Shown here one piece after another: positions 27,321 through 39,465 of a stretch of DNA of 64,000 nt. This DNA comes from Cololabis saira (lineage: Eukaryota; Chordata; Actinopteri; Beloniformes; Belonidae). Location: the NCBI RefSeq assembly GCF_033807715.1, contig NC_084599.1, forward strand, positions 12,463,125-12,527,124, in the 5' to 3' direction. Position 1 is the first letter of the stretch. The number at the start of each line of letters is the position of its first letter. Below the pieces are notes generated by a model. That model did not search any database. It saw only the letters and a list, made by a program, of their open reading frames with translations, and was not told the DNA's origin. The position numbers and the translations under genes were made by a program.

Positions 27321-30133
27321 TTCTCTAAGCCTCTGGTCATGTCTGAGATCAAAAGCAATCATATTAGTGTTGTAGATAAGTTAGAAAACATGGAAATATA
27401 TATGTTCACTTTAAGGTCAATCAATATAAATAGAAAATAGTCAATTTGATATCTTTGTTTCTTTGTCCAAACCAGACAAAATACATACATATCTTTTACT
27501 TGACTTCCATCCTATGTTACTTTTTCCCCTGGAATTTTTGCCAATCAATAGCCTTCCTCGTTGAGCATTATGAACATGGACTATTTTATGTCTTGGTTCC
27601 AGGATGTTTTTTTTTTTTTACTTTACTTTTTGGCATGGTAAAATGACTTCTTAACAAGAATTTAGAAGGAAACTATTTCAATCAAATTAAGTTACAGAAG
27701 AGCTAGTCATGGAGTTTGAAGTAAAGTTCAATTATTAATTGATCACTCAGGTAAGGTTTGAAAGCTAATTGATTGCTCTGGTGTGGTTTTAAGGTAAAAA
27801 TCACTTGTGGGATATTAATTTGTCCATCTCAGTTCTCATTACATTTTGTATCAACAAGAGTTAAATATTTATTCTACATTTAAAATGCAAATCTAATTGG
27901 AGTCCTAACACTGGAATATTTAACAGTTTAAAGTTTTATAAATAATGCAAACTTTGCTCAGAATTATTTGGGGAAAATGTTCAATAGTTCCGTGAGGACT
28001 AACAATATGGATCTCAGCTGTATGAAGCTGAATGTCTATTGATGCTGTCTTGAAATCACCTTGATCTTTTAATTGCATCATATTCACCTTATCCCTGGAC
28101 TTGCTAAGTGATCATTTACCTGATAGCATAGGTGCAAATGATTTAGGTCCTTCCCCCTGGTGAGAATGTACAGCTCCTGTCTGTGTCTTTTGGGTAACAA
28201 TATGTAGTGGAAAATAGGAAATCCTGGAGGGGAGAGGTGCTCAGTAGGTGACGTGTAGCTCTTCGGTGGCAATGGGATTTAGCTGTCATTGGCTGCAGAA
28301 AGGTCACTGCAAAGGCGCATTGAAATGGGAGAATAGATAGGCAAGCATATTGCAGTGCATAAGCAGAGTGGGCTTGGCAATGAAGTCCCAATCTATTCCC
28401 TTCACGCTCCCTGTTCACTCCCATTACAGACCTCATCAGCATCAAATCCCCACTAGCAGTAGCAGCAAGAAGCCCTCCCCCGCATACAGTATGCTTCCTC
28501 TTCCTCACAGATGCGAACACACAGTTGCAGGCCTTGCAAAAGTAGAGTATTTGTTTAAGTTTTCTGGGCAAAATATCTATATATGTGTGTATGTGAGCAA
28601 GTGTTTATGAATGCGTTTTCCTGGGTGTCAACTGTAGACTATACACATCATCCATTGAGATTGTCCCCCTACTGTGAGCAGTGATCTGAACTGACAGAGG
28701 CAGTATGATGACATTTTGGTTTGACATAAACTTACCAATGGAGTAAATTCAAGTCAATTAAAACAATAAAATCTAAAAAACACTTTCATGCAAATGTAAT
28801 AGTTGGCTATTTTGCTTACTGGTGATGGTCATAGTACCTTTACCATGATAGTTTCCCTTCCCCGTCCCTCTGTTCTCTGCCTCCCTCCTCCTTTTCCTGC
28901 TACTGCCTGAAGCAGTGGACCGATACCTTTGCTACATCCACACAGCACTCCCTCCAACACCACCACCACCACCACCACCACCTTGAAGTCCTGCACCCCT
29001 CTCTGTCCTCCTCAGCTCAGCTCAGCCCGGCTAACATGACAGGCTGGGCAGATGATGATAAATGCAGAGGAGGAAAAGCAATTACTGGATCAGTTAGGTG
29101 TAGTAAGGAGTGCTCAGGGCACTCATTACTAACAGACTGTACATTTTAGGGTTTGTACACAAAAGCACACAAATGCATATTAACCACTTTCAACAGAAGT
29201 GGATTGAACGCTTTTGCATCATATCATAAATGCTGACAAACATTCAAAACTTCTAATGCAAACAATAAGTAGATCAGAAGCAGAGTGCAGATGACATCAT
29301 TTCTTACATTGCATGGCAGTTAAATTGTGTTTGCTTGTTTTTTTAGGCTGTAGAGTTGTCTGACACGTGCACACCTGCCAAAACACCAGGTGTAAAAGGC
29401 ATGGCAAAGAGGATAAGACAATCTAAGTGATTGACAGCCACATTGAGGTTGTCATGGGGACAGCAGTAGTCTTGGCAGTCCCCTGAGGAGGATGTAGAAA
29501 TACTAATAATACGGGAGAGGCACATACACACAAAAAAAGGAGAGAGGGAGACCAAGAAGGAAAAGGAAAGGGTGATTTGTCACAACCCACAAATGGAACG
29601 AGATAGCAACACACTCTTTCTTGCAGGCAAATACAGAGGCTGTTGCCCGAGCTGTCACCAACCCCTATTTGAGTAGGGGGTGGTGAGATCACAGGTCAGG
29701 CCCACGCAGAATTACTTTGGCTGTACAGTGTGCGGCACACGGCAGCCACACATTGGCCTCAACAAACAGAGATCCTCCATGTACACTCGGAACAGAATAA
29801 ATGCACATGGTTCTTGTATCCACATCTCTTCTGCAGAACTACCCCCAGTACTCGAGTTGTAAAGAAAAAATCAGGGGGGATGGTGGATTTTATCATATGG
29901 GGACAGATAATTTGTGCTGATTACAAATAATATAATATATTACAAATAATAGCAGTGACCAAAACAGCTGCAGAAATACTGCAGGAATGACATAGCAGCA
30001 GTTAAATGCAGCCTTCTGTAAGCTTTAAATATCCACTGGGCTTACATCAAATACATCAAAACAACAATAAAAAACAGTTTTCTGAACTTATCAATATGAC
30101 TCTGTCCTTCACAGGATAAGTAAAATGGATCAC
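27321..30133. other. Unassigned intergenic sequence
   Basis: Contains a (CAC)n run at 28960-28984. No supported gene. Confidence 0.55.
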
Positions 30134-30463
30134 TGCAAAAACTCAAAATCTTAACAAGAATATTTGTTTTATTTCCAGTTAAAATGTCTCATTTTAGTAA
30201 AAAAATCTCATTACACTTAAAACAAGACTCATCACTGGAAAAAACAACAATTTTCACCTGTTTCAAGTAGATTTTCACTTGAAATAAGTAGAATAATCTG
30301 CCGGTGGAACAAGATTTTTTTGCTTGTAATAAGAAGATAAATCTTGTCCCACTGGCAGATTTTTCTACTTATTTCAAGTGAAATTTTACTTGAAACAGGT
30401 GAAAATTGTCAAATAAGTTATTTTTCTGGTGATGACTCTAAATGTTGAAATAGCAGTAAAACC
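30134..30463. mobile_element. Foldback MITE with 70-bp hairpin
   Basis: The left end cactgcaaaaactcaaaatc matches a widespread fish MITE terminus. The core is a large inverted repeat: 30248-30318 pairs with 30339-30408 (about 70 bp, four or five mismatches or indels), separated by about 20 nt. The outer arms also pair partly (gactcatcactgg with its complement at 30428-30445), but the right end is degraded. No ORF. A transcript crossing it would form a long stem. Confidence 0.75.
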
Positions 30464-30479
30464 ACATTCATTGATGAAA

Positions 30480-30600
30480 TGACATAAGGGATGGAAAGGA
30501 GGGATGGCAGTTTTACAGGGGGGATGATTTGGACCGTTTTTATTTCAGGGGGGATGCCATCCCCCCTCATCCCCCCTCAACTCCAGTACTGACTACCCCA
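30480..30600. mobile_element. Fragment with GGGGGGATG/CATCCCCCC palindrome
   Basis: Repeated ggggggat and catccccc motifs occur, including a perfect odd-centred palindrome at 30549-30568. The following aactccagtactgac resembles the interior of a dispersed fish DNA transposon. Ends not resolved. Confidence 0.35.
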
Positions 30601-32589
30601 TGTCACTCTGATGCATGGTAACTAACCTGATTAAACCAAATTAATAGAAACACAAATAAATAGTTCACTGTTATGTCGACTAAACATCATACATTTTGCC
30701 TTTAAATCATTTTCAATTTTTTTTTCCTGACATTATGTCCAGCCACAGCTACGGAAAAAGGTCCACAGGTCTTAATTGTGGGTTTCCTTTACCACTACAC
30801 ACAGTAAACATGTGATTACAAAAGCAGCTTGACTCTGTTGGACATCTAATCACCGGTTGCATTGCGGTTCACCCTGATATCACTTTCCTTAATCCTAACT
30901 GTCAGAAGAAGAGTGTGTTTGACTTTGATAATGGGTATGTTTGGTTGTTTGGCTTGCAAAGGGCATTTTGTAACATGTCTGACCACATTTGGACTGGACA
31001 GGATGTTCTAAACAAGTTCACGGCAGATCGCCGCTGGGAAAGAATGATGTAGTGCCACTGTAGGTGGCAGAGATACACAAAGTCTCAAAGTGTGTTTACG
31101 TGCATTCATATGTGTGTGAATGTGTGTGCCTGCGTCAGAGCCACAGTGAACATTTGTGTATATGGGCGAGTGGGGGTGGTAGGGCTATAATCTGCTCCAA
31201 ACTGCTTGCGGGCAGAGGCGAGGTGGGCGAGACAGTGATACAAAGAGAGAGCAAGGCAAGGATGGAGTTTAAGGGGGGAAGCAAGTATGAAATGAGTTGC
31301 CAAGAGAGAAAAAAATATAGAAAAAAGGGTAAAGGCAAAATATAAACAAGGAGAAAAGAAGCAGAAAAGAATTGCAAGTAGAGTGATACAGCTTAGTGAT
31401 GCTCCGCAGCTACTGTACCCACTGTCCTTTCTCCTCTCCCACCCATTGTCATGCCGAGCTCTGTGGGCGCAAGCAACAAAGCTAATTCCTCTGACATTTA
31501 CGCTGCTTTTTCAGCCCTTGAGTGACGCAAGCCTGGCCGCACAGCGCCCACAATGGTCTCAGGTGGATGAGAGAGATGTTGGATGGTGCAGAGTGGATGA
31601 TGGACTATTCAACCTTTGCTGGAGCCAGTGACGAGATCTTTAAAAAGAAACAAAACAAACAAAAAAAAAACGCTCATAGAGTCAAGATCCTGCATATAAC
31701 ATGATGTTAAACAGTATGTTTTTATAAAGTATGATTTGTGTGGGTGAAGGAGTAAGAGATGTAACACTGTGAAGGAAATGAGTCAAGGGAGGAGATTTAA
31801 TGGAAACTTAATGGTGGAAAATATTCACACATTTTCAATATTCCATGTAAGGTATTGCTTGGGTTTTAAGGAATGAATTTCATGAATTCAATGGAATTAG
31901 AGTCAGCGGGGAAAAAAAACTGCAAAAGTTCCTGATCTCACATGTACATCCCAGAATTCCTTGTTAGAGTGACTGTTTCTTATTCGTATGATGATCCATT
32001 TATAGCTACATTTTTTTTTACATATTTACCTTAAAATTGTATGTCCTTATCATTTAGTTCCCTATAATGCATCATCACGTTTTTTACAGTATCTCAAAGG
32101 AGATTAACTAAACATCAGCACAGTCCCTTTATTCAACAAAACTAGGTCTTAAATTCACCATCATAATATCATCTTGACATAAGTGCATGCCACTTTCTCA
32201 GTGCTGAGTAACGCAAAGAGCCGGTCAAATATAACTCATCCTGATGAGCAGATAAGTTAACTAAATGTGGAAATGCTCCTCAAAGAGCTGTTTTCATTTT
32301 AATAATTTAAATTGTTATTGCGTATTTGATATCAGCAAAGCTGTGCAGGTATTTTATAATGTAAACACAGACTTAAGAACAGAGCATTTTTTTTTTTTTA
32401 CACTTACAGCTGTCGATAAATGGCTTCGGCCTCGTGTTGTGGATACAGGTGGATACTGTTAAACAACCTGTTCTTATTACCTGGGAATCAAATACTGTTC
32501 ATTTGATACATTCATATTCACACTTTATGTGTGACACACCAACCACTACAATGTCTAATGCTGGGTGCAATTACTGCATTATTAGTGAG
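30601..32589. other. Unassigned intergenic sequence
   Basis: GA-rich run at 31220-31380 and a short A run at 31661-31670. No supported gene. Confidence 0.55.
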
Positions 32590-34304
32590 AAACAAATTCT
32601 TCTTCAGGACTGATGACCTGGCTGTGTCGGAACGCTATTGAGTGTTTTATTCAATGGGAAGCCCCAGTGCGAAGTATGAGGAAACGGAATATAACTTCTG
32701 AAGTGGCTGCAAATTTTATTGACATTTTACATCACACCCCGGAACAGTTTTTGCCTGCATCATGCGATTTTATTGTTGATTATTTTAACAGCCAACTGAA
32801 GTCAGCCATTGATGCTGCAGCTACATTTACAACTAAAACAGTAAAAGTTCAAATTATATCACCATGGAGAAATGAGAGAATCAAACCATTGAAACAGACC
32901 TGCAGAAAAGCAAAAAGAAAATAGAGGAAAACAAAATTATCCATGAACTTTGATATTTTTAAGGAACAACTAAACATTTACAACAACACAGTAAAACAGG
33001 CAAGAACCTTCCATTTTACAAACCTCATGACACAAAACAATGGATCTTTTAATAAACACAGATTTTAACAAGTCCTCCATACCAGCATCAGATGCTGCAT
33101 GTGAGGACTTTGCAGACAACTTCAAAATTCAGATCAATGCTATTAGAACAAGCCTTTTATCCCAACAAACTTTTACAGATCTAAAGTGTTGCTTTTACCT
33201 GAGGAAACACTGGAGAGTTTTGTTCTGGTAGATGCAAAGACCCTTGGTCGAGTTTTCTCTTAACTAAACCCAACAACCTGCCTTTTAGATCCCATTTCCA
33301 CATCACTTTTAAAATTATTTTATGGATTCTTTAAGTGTGAGCTTTTAAACATAGTAAATTGCTCTCTTCAGATGGGCCTTTTCCCTGCTGCCTGTAACAC
33401 GACAGTTATACAGGCAGCAGAAGAAGAAGAACCGAAGAAACAACTGAAGAAGAACTGAAAAAGAGCAATTTAGATCACAGCATACTTGATAACCACAAAC
33501 CTGTATCAAACTAACTATTCTTAAGTAAAATCATAGAAAAAGTTGTTTTTATCCAATTAAATACATTTTTAAATAAACACAATATTTCTGATAAACATCA
33601 GTCACAGTACAGAGACAGCACTTTTAAAGATTTTTAATGATCTCTGATGCAATTTGGACTCACCAAAGGTTCAATCCTTTTGCTACTGGATCTAAGTGCA
33701 GCTTTTGATACAGTAGATCATCACATTTTATTAAATAGACTTAGAATCTGGTGGGTGTCTCTGGCACTGTTTTAGAAGGGTTTTACTAATCCACATTTTT
33801 TTGTAAGTATTGGTACATGCTTCTCAAGATTTCATAAAATAAATTATGGGGTTCCCCAAGGATCAATTTTAGGCCCATTACTTTTTAAATTTATAAATAT
33901 TGCCACTTGACATGGCGTTGATTTTCACTGCTATGCTGATGATACACAACTCTACATTGCTGTGTCTCCTGATGACATAAAACCAATTAGTGTTCTTTTA
34001 AACTGTATTTTAGAGATTAAGTAATGGATGGAACATAACTCCTTACCGCTTAACCAGGAAAAAACAGCAGTCTTGATTATCGGTCCTGAAAACAAGAGAG
34101 AGATATTTTTTACCAAAACTGCAACATTTTAAATCTTCTAAGTGTATGAGAAATCTGGGCGACCTTTTTGACTCTGAGCTGGATTTTTATTTCACGTATT
34201 AGAAATGTGAGAAAGAAAGGATTTTATTTATTTATTTATTTAAAAACACGCCACAGTTACTATTGTATGAAAAGTGTTACATAAATAAGGTTTGATTTGA
34301 TTTG
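32590..34304 (+). pseudogene. Decayed L2-clade LINE (linker, reverse transcriptase and 3' tail)
   Basis: The frame at 32613-32924 encodes the region between endonuclease and reverse transcriptase of L2/CR1 elements (…VDYFNSQLKSAIDAAA…PWRNERIKPLKQTCRKAKRK). Further fragments follow in shifting frames: KALGRVFS-like, SLLKLFYGFFKCELLNIVNCSL, then the reverse transcriptase core with YGVPQGSILGPLL (about 33845-33883) and CYADDTQLYIA with the catalytic Asp pair at 33938-33943. ILEIK*WMEHNSLPLNQEKT follows. The 3' end, aagtgttacataaataaggtttgatttgatttga, is a classic L2 tail ending at 34304. Multiple stops and frameshifts make it inactive. The N-terminal endonuclease part is missing. Confidence 0.85.
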
Positions 34305-36623
34305 ACATTGTAGACTTGACATGTTTTGCCTGTGATGAATACTCATCTTCCAACTTAACACTTCCTTTCTCATTAGTTAGTTTGGTAAGACTTGGATTTG
34401 ACACCAAAACTATTTGTTTCAGGGTTGGAAAACTACCAAGTCACAATGGTACTGCTGAACAAATTAGCTTAAGAACATTATTGCATCTATCATGCCAAGT
34501 GCCTATTCTGCCTGTAGGGGAAGTTTTATGCTCTGGGACTGCTTTAGTTGGTCAGATGTAGGATCAGCTGCATCATGTGCCTGGAAAATGAGGTCATCCG
34601 ATACCAGAATACTCCAAATGGCCTGGTTTTTCCACCAACAGATTTTTTTCCCCCTGATACCACGGACATATTCTCAGATGACAATGCCAGGATTTACTGT
34701 GAAACAGGACTTCATGCTCCGTGAACATTTTCTTTGAATAAGAAAATAAATTCACATTAACAATGGTGCCAAAAAGATTCATGTGATATATATGTCACAA
34801 TGATGTGGCTTAACGTCTTTCAACATGTTGAATCTTTCATTAACGTCGCCAACGACGAGCATAATGTATCTGCACTTCAAGGTCTCGATAACCTTTGTTA
34901 TCTTGTGAAAACATCTGAGCATAATTTATTTTCATTTTTTTTGCCATTCGTTTGTTTGTCGAGACCTGCATGTTTGGGTAGAAAGTAATGTTTGCACATG
35001 AACTGTTTCATTATCTGTTCTTTTAAATGTTAGAAAAGCTGCATGGATGATACTCCATTTGACTCCAGTTTTATATACTAGTGCTTTGTTTGCTTTTGAA
35101 TGCTCAGTGTAAAATCAGGGTCCTTCCTATTTGTCTACATTTCATCATGTAGATTGTATCTTCTAGTAAACTTTTATTGATCTTCATCTCCTAATAGTTC
35201 TTGTGCCCCCCCACCCCCCTCAACCAACCCAACCAACCTAAACAAGGCAACACACACACATGCAGTACACTCAAAAAACATGTTTATCATCATCTTACAA
35301 AACGTGACATGTGCTTTAAAATGATTGAAAGCAGAATCTGTGGGAAACTAAAACCAGACTCAACATGTTAACCATCCATGATGAAAAAGCCTTCAGAAAA
35401 ACGTCTTTGGCATCTGATAATAAGCATCCTCTCTAACAGCAGTCACTCTTGTCATTCTTGAATTGCCTTTGCAAATTACTGCAAAGAGAATGCAAATATC
35501 TCTTTGTGAGTTTTAACGCTTCGAGCTCAAACATGCAAACGATACATAGAATCCAGTCTTCTCCAGCAGGTTCTGTTGGCTTCTGTATTCACTCTCTTTA
35601 CAAGAAGTCTGGTTTTTCTTTTCTTTTCAGAGGCCCATCAACAAAAATATCTCAAAGACTATGACACTGTACGCTGGTTGTTCTGTCGTTCGCTCTCTCT
35701 TGAAACCACAAACCAGGAAAACTAGTTCTATAGCTGACCTGATCACTGACCTCTCTGCATGTAAATCTTTCATGCTTTTGTTTTCTTTGTCTCTGTCATG
35801 ATATCTTTGTTTCAGCAAAGGCGTGGGTTCAAGTGGAGTTCACAGATGCAATGGAAATGATCTAGAAGGATGTTATGGTGGGTTGTATGATGGGTATGGC
35901 TCTGGCCATTCAAAGATGGCGAGATTATGTGTGTTTCATTGATTTGATCATTCCGTCATCATCAGGAAATGATGAAAAATGCATTTAGATAATCTGGATG
36001 ACAAAAATACAAACTCATTAAGATTGATTGTTTAACATGACACTTTTTTGTGTAATAGCTCCTGTCACACAGCATTTACCACACATTTGTATACATAAAC
36101 ATACGGTACATGCAGATTGGATGCAGACATGTCGCTGGCATCAAAGTGAAGACTCCAGACAGTGTCGTTATTTTTGAACTGCAGCATGTGAACCCCTCCT
36201 CGCACGTGCAGCCTCCAGATCTAAATGATATTGACAGTTGAATACATTTTCTGCATTTAATTATGTCAGCTAAAGCATATCTTCACCATAACAGCCACCT
36301 GCCCCTTCAAATCCACATCTGTATGACCCATCAAAGTGCTAAATAATTACATTATTTTCCAGTGGCTAATTTGACAGTGAACAATACTTCAAGTCCCATT
36401 TCACCGCTGCTGTTTTCAAACATTTGCTATTGATGAATCTGTGAATTACAATTGGCCACAGATTACTGCGCTGCAGCACTGGGTGGTTATAAAGAACTTG
36501 CAAGATAGAGTAGCTGCAGGGTTAACAATGCTTTGGGTGATGTCTGTCATCAGCAGATATTAAGATCTGTAATTATTTAGGTGTCTTGGTATTTTAAAGG
36601 AAAAAGCTGGCACAGCAAACATA
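34305..36623. other. Unassigned intergenic sequence
   Basis: Two short overlapping frames at 34316-34737 look like parts of an unidentified repeat (tttttccccctgataccacg...cagatgacaatgccagg), but I cannot name it. C-rich tract at 35205-35220. The segment 36100-36480 has mixed composition without repeats and could be a conserved non-coding element. Confidence 0.5.
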
Positions 36624-37925
36624 TTAAAGCAGCACAACGTAACTTTCAGCTTTTCTGAGTTTGGCGGCATCTTGTGGACAAAATCGGTAGTGTTTTACCA
36701 GAAAGAACACTACGTTTCCCATGAGCACCAGCGCGTACCGCCGGAAAACTCCTGTCCCGTCGCGTGCATTTGTTTTGATGAGAGAAGGACGCTTTTCTGT
36801 TTCACCAATTGAACAGAAGGAACGCAAAAAAAAAAGATGTTAAACTGCTGGAAAGGAACTGGAATTTACCGGGATACCTTAAACAAGGAAGCCAGGGAGC
36901 AGTATATGGAGAAAATAATGATTATTAACGGTCTGGATCCATATGAAATCCCTAAGAGATCCCTGAATCCCTGAAGAGCCATGTGTTTCAATAAATTTGT
37001 ATAATAGTACAACATACACTACATGTTTTGTATCCCTCTTACTTCTCTTTTCTTTTTTTTTGACTGCTATATTATGTTGAAGAGGCAATAGCAATATTTT
37101 TGTTTTCCTCGTGAGATTATTTTTTTCCTCTGCAGCTACAAATAGAGTTAATATTTTTTCCTCAACAAACTAGTTTTTTTATCTGAAGATTGGGGTTAAT
37201 TGCTCCGCAGAGAGCTGGCCAGCAACTGCGTTTAGCTGGCGAAGTGGGGAATAAAACCCGTGTTTTGATCCGACGCCCGTCTGTGTGAGTGTTTGTGGTT
37301 TAAGGCTGTGTATGGTTCTGCGTTAAATCGACGCAGAGCTAGCGTAAGGTACGCGGCGACACGCACCGTACGTTGCGCGTCGCCACGTACCCTACGCCGT
37401 GGGTCTGCGTCGATTTAACGCAGAACCATAAATCATGCTTTACTGTGTGTTTGGTCGTTACAGCCGCGATCCAAAGCGAGCCGACGGCTCTTTCACTCTT
37501 TTACTTTGTTATATCAGATACTTGGCCTCCGGGGTTCTGCCTCCGAGCAGGAAACCGTTGAAAAAGTTAAACCATTAGGGTCTTTTCCCCACGTCTGTTA
37601 TGTGGAGCTGCTGCAGCCACAACACAGCAACAGCTTCTGCGGAGCTGCGCTCCACGCCCCGCCCATTTTCGTCTCGACTGCGAATCAGGAAGGAGGGGGA
37701 AGTGACGTATGCCGTAAAGCAGTCAAAGTCGTAACGATTTGTAGTTTTTTAGTGTGGCAGGGTTCCTACCATGCTCCTCAAAGTTACATAGTGCCAGTGA
37801 AGGTGATACAGACTCCCTCAGACCATGACAGAGGTGTCATTAAACCTGTTGGAAGTTGATGTACCATCACAATGACTCTGGAAATATGATATTAAGGTGG
37901 AAAAGTTACGTAGTGTCGCTTTAAA
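36624..37925. mobile_element. 1.3-kb TIR element (TTAAAGC…GTAACTTTC ends), possibly hAT-like
   Basis: The left end TTAAAGCAGCACAACGTAAC and the right end (reverse complement) TTAAAGCGACACTACGTAAC are inverted repeats of about 24 bp at 36624-36647 and 37901-37925. Such ends are common on fish non-autonomous DNA transposons that interrupt transcripts. The interior holds a foldback at 37301-37440 and GC-rich sequence at 37440-37700. No transposase frame was recognised, and no unambiguous TSD was found. Confidence 0.7.
37301..37440. mobile_element. Foldback palindrome element nested in the 1.3-kb TIR element
   Basis: A perfect 27-bp inverted repeat pairs 37311-37337 (TATGGTTCTGCGTTAAATCG and 7 more bases) with 37404-37430. 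A second, imperfect inner pair (gcgtaaggtacgcggcgaca at 37342 with gcgtcgccacgtaccctacg at 37377) continues the stem. The same family is seen at 47259-47357, with one arm at 22278-22310. Confidence 0.8.
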
Positions 37926-38177
37926 TAGTAATTTGCAAACTCCCAGAAAAATACCATATTTTCCTAAAACCCAGTAAATGGGGAGAAATAAAGGGTGTGC
38001 TTTTCTGATTTCTGGCAATATCTGATTAAAAAAAAACCCAACTCATCCATAACTTTTATTTGCAACACATTACATCTCCCGTCAACTGTGACAAAGGTCA
38101 TCCACTTTTAAAACAATGCTTTAAGTTTTGTTAGTAGTGCAGTTATTATCACCCCATTATCATCATCTCAAAAAGAT

Positions 38178-38221
38178 GTCATGATCAAATACACAAAACG
38201 TCATGATCAAATACACAAAAC
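38178..38221. repeat. 22-bp tandem duplication
   Basis: GTCATGATCAAATACACAAA plus AC occurs twice back to back (38178-38199 and 38200-38221). Confidence 0.95.
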
Positions 38222-39332
38222 CTGTGTATTCACATGGAGTCAACCCCCCCTCCAGCACAACATTTACAAACACATGAAGTATGAGAAATAGCAACAGAAA
38301 TCTTAACAGTAAAATGATTTTGCTTGAATTGCATTAGTCTAATCAGCTTGCTTAACGTGATATGATGAGTGTTTTTCTTCATACAAAAGTGTTATGTGAT
38401 TACCAGACATCTAATAGACTGATTCATCATTATCTGTCAAAAACACAGTGACTTATGAGGCTTATACAGCTTTCATGTCTGTTTAATGACACACCGTGAG
38501 CCGCCAACAGTTCCTGTTTATGCTTTGAGACCTGTTACACATTGATCGACAATAACACTGCTGTTTATGGCTTTGCCACTTATCCTATGTCGTCTTAATG
38601 ACATTGCAATTACAGAAATAACCCAGTACTAATTTGCTGTAAGGGTTTGCATGTTTATTGGTGCTGCATTCTTAAACCTTTACGTGTTCAGAACAATAAC
38701 ACATTGTAGCAGCAGTTTTCTAACGTTTGTTTACGTGCTGTGGTGGAAGATGCTATGCCGTCTGGGAGTGTTGTTATGTAACTGTGATTGGTCTGACTGG
38801 TCTTTCCACTGCTGGAGTTTCGGGCCTTCTGGTGCTTGGCAAAACAAGTGTCATACTCCTGTGACGGCTTTTCTCTTTTATCGTGTGTTTGCATGTGTAC
38901 ATGTATGCGGAGGATGACTGATCTAAACAGCATAATAAAGAGCAGTTACATCATCGAGGATAAAGACACAGTCCTCTTTCCTTGCCTGGAGCCTTTCAGT
39001 CAAAACAAGGACTGCTGTGTCATCTGTCATGCATTCATCTAAGGCTGAATGTGCTTCCCATTAAAAGAGTGGCCCCAGTGTGTTTTCGTTGTTGGGTCAT
39101 TGTCACATGAAAAATGAAAACCTATTCCAAGTTTTTTTCCGGGACATCGTGATACATTCTGGGAAGAGCTGTGTTGTGTGAGACCGGAAGTGGAAGAGTC
39201 AGAGAACAAAGGTCATTGGCTCCAGGGCTCATGCACCATGGGTTAAGTTGTGTTAAAGCTTCCTCTCACTAAAAAAGCCACCTAATCCTGATGAGGACGT
39301 ACAAGTTGCTGACACACATACAGTGTGGAGAC

Positions 39333-39465
<133 letters not shown>

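Noticed and set aside
34316..34737. Two 81-aa overlapping frames that look like a protein remnant
   Set aside because: The nucleotide sequence resembles a dispersed repeat but I cannot assign a family, so no gene was called.
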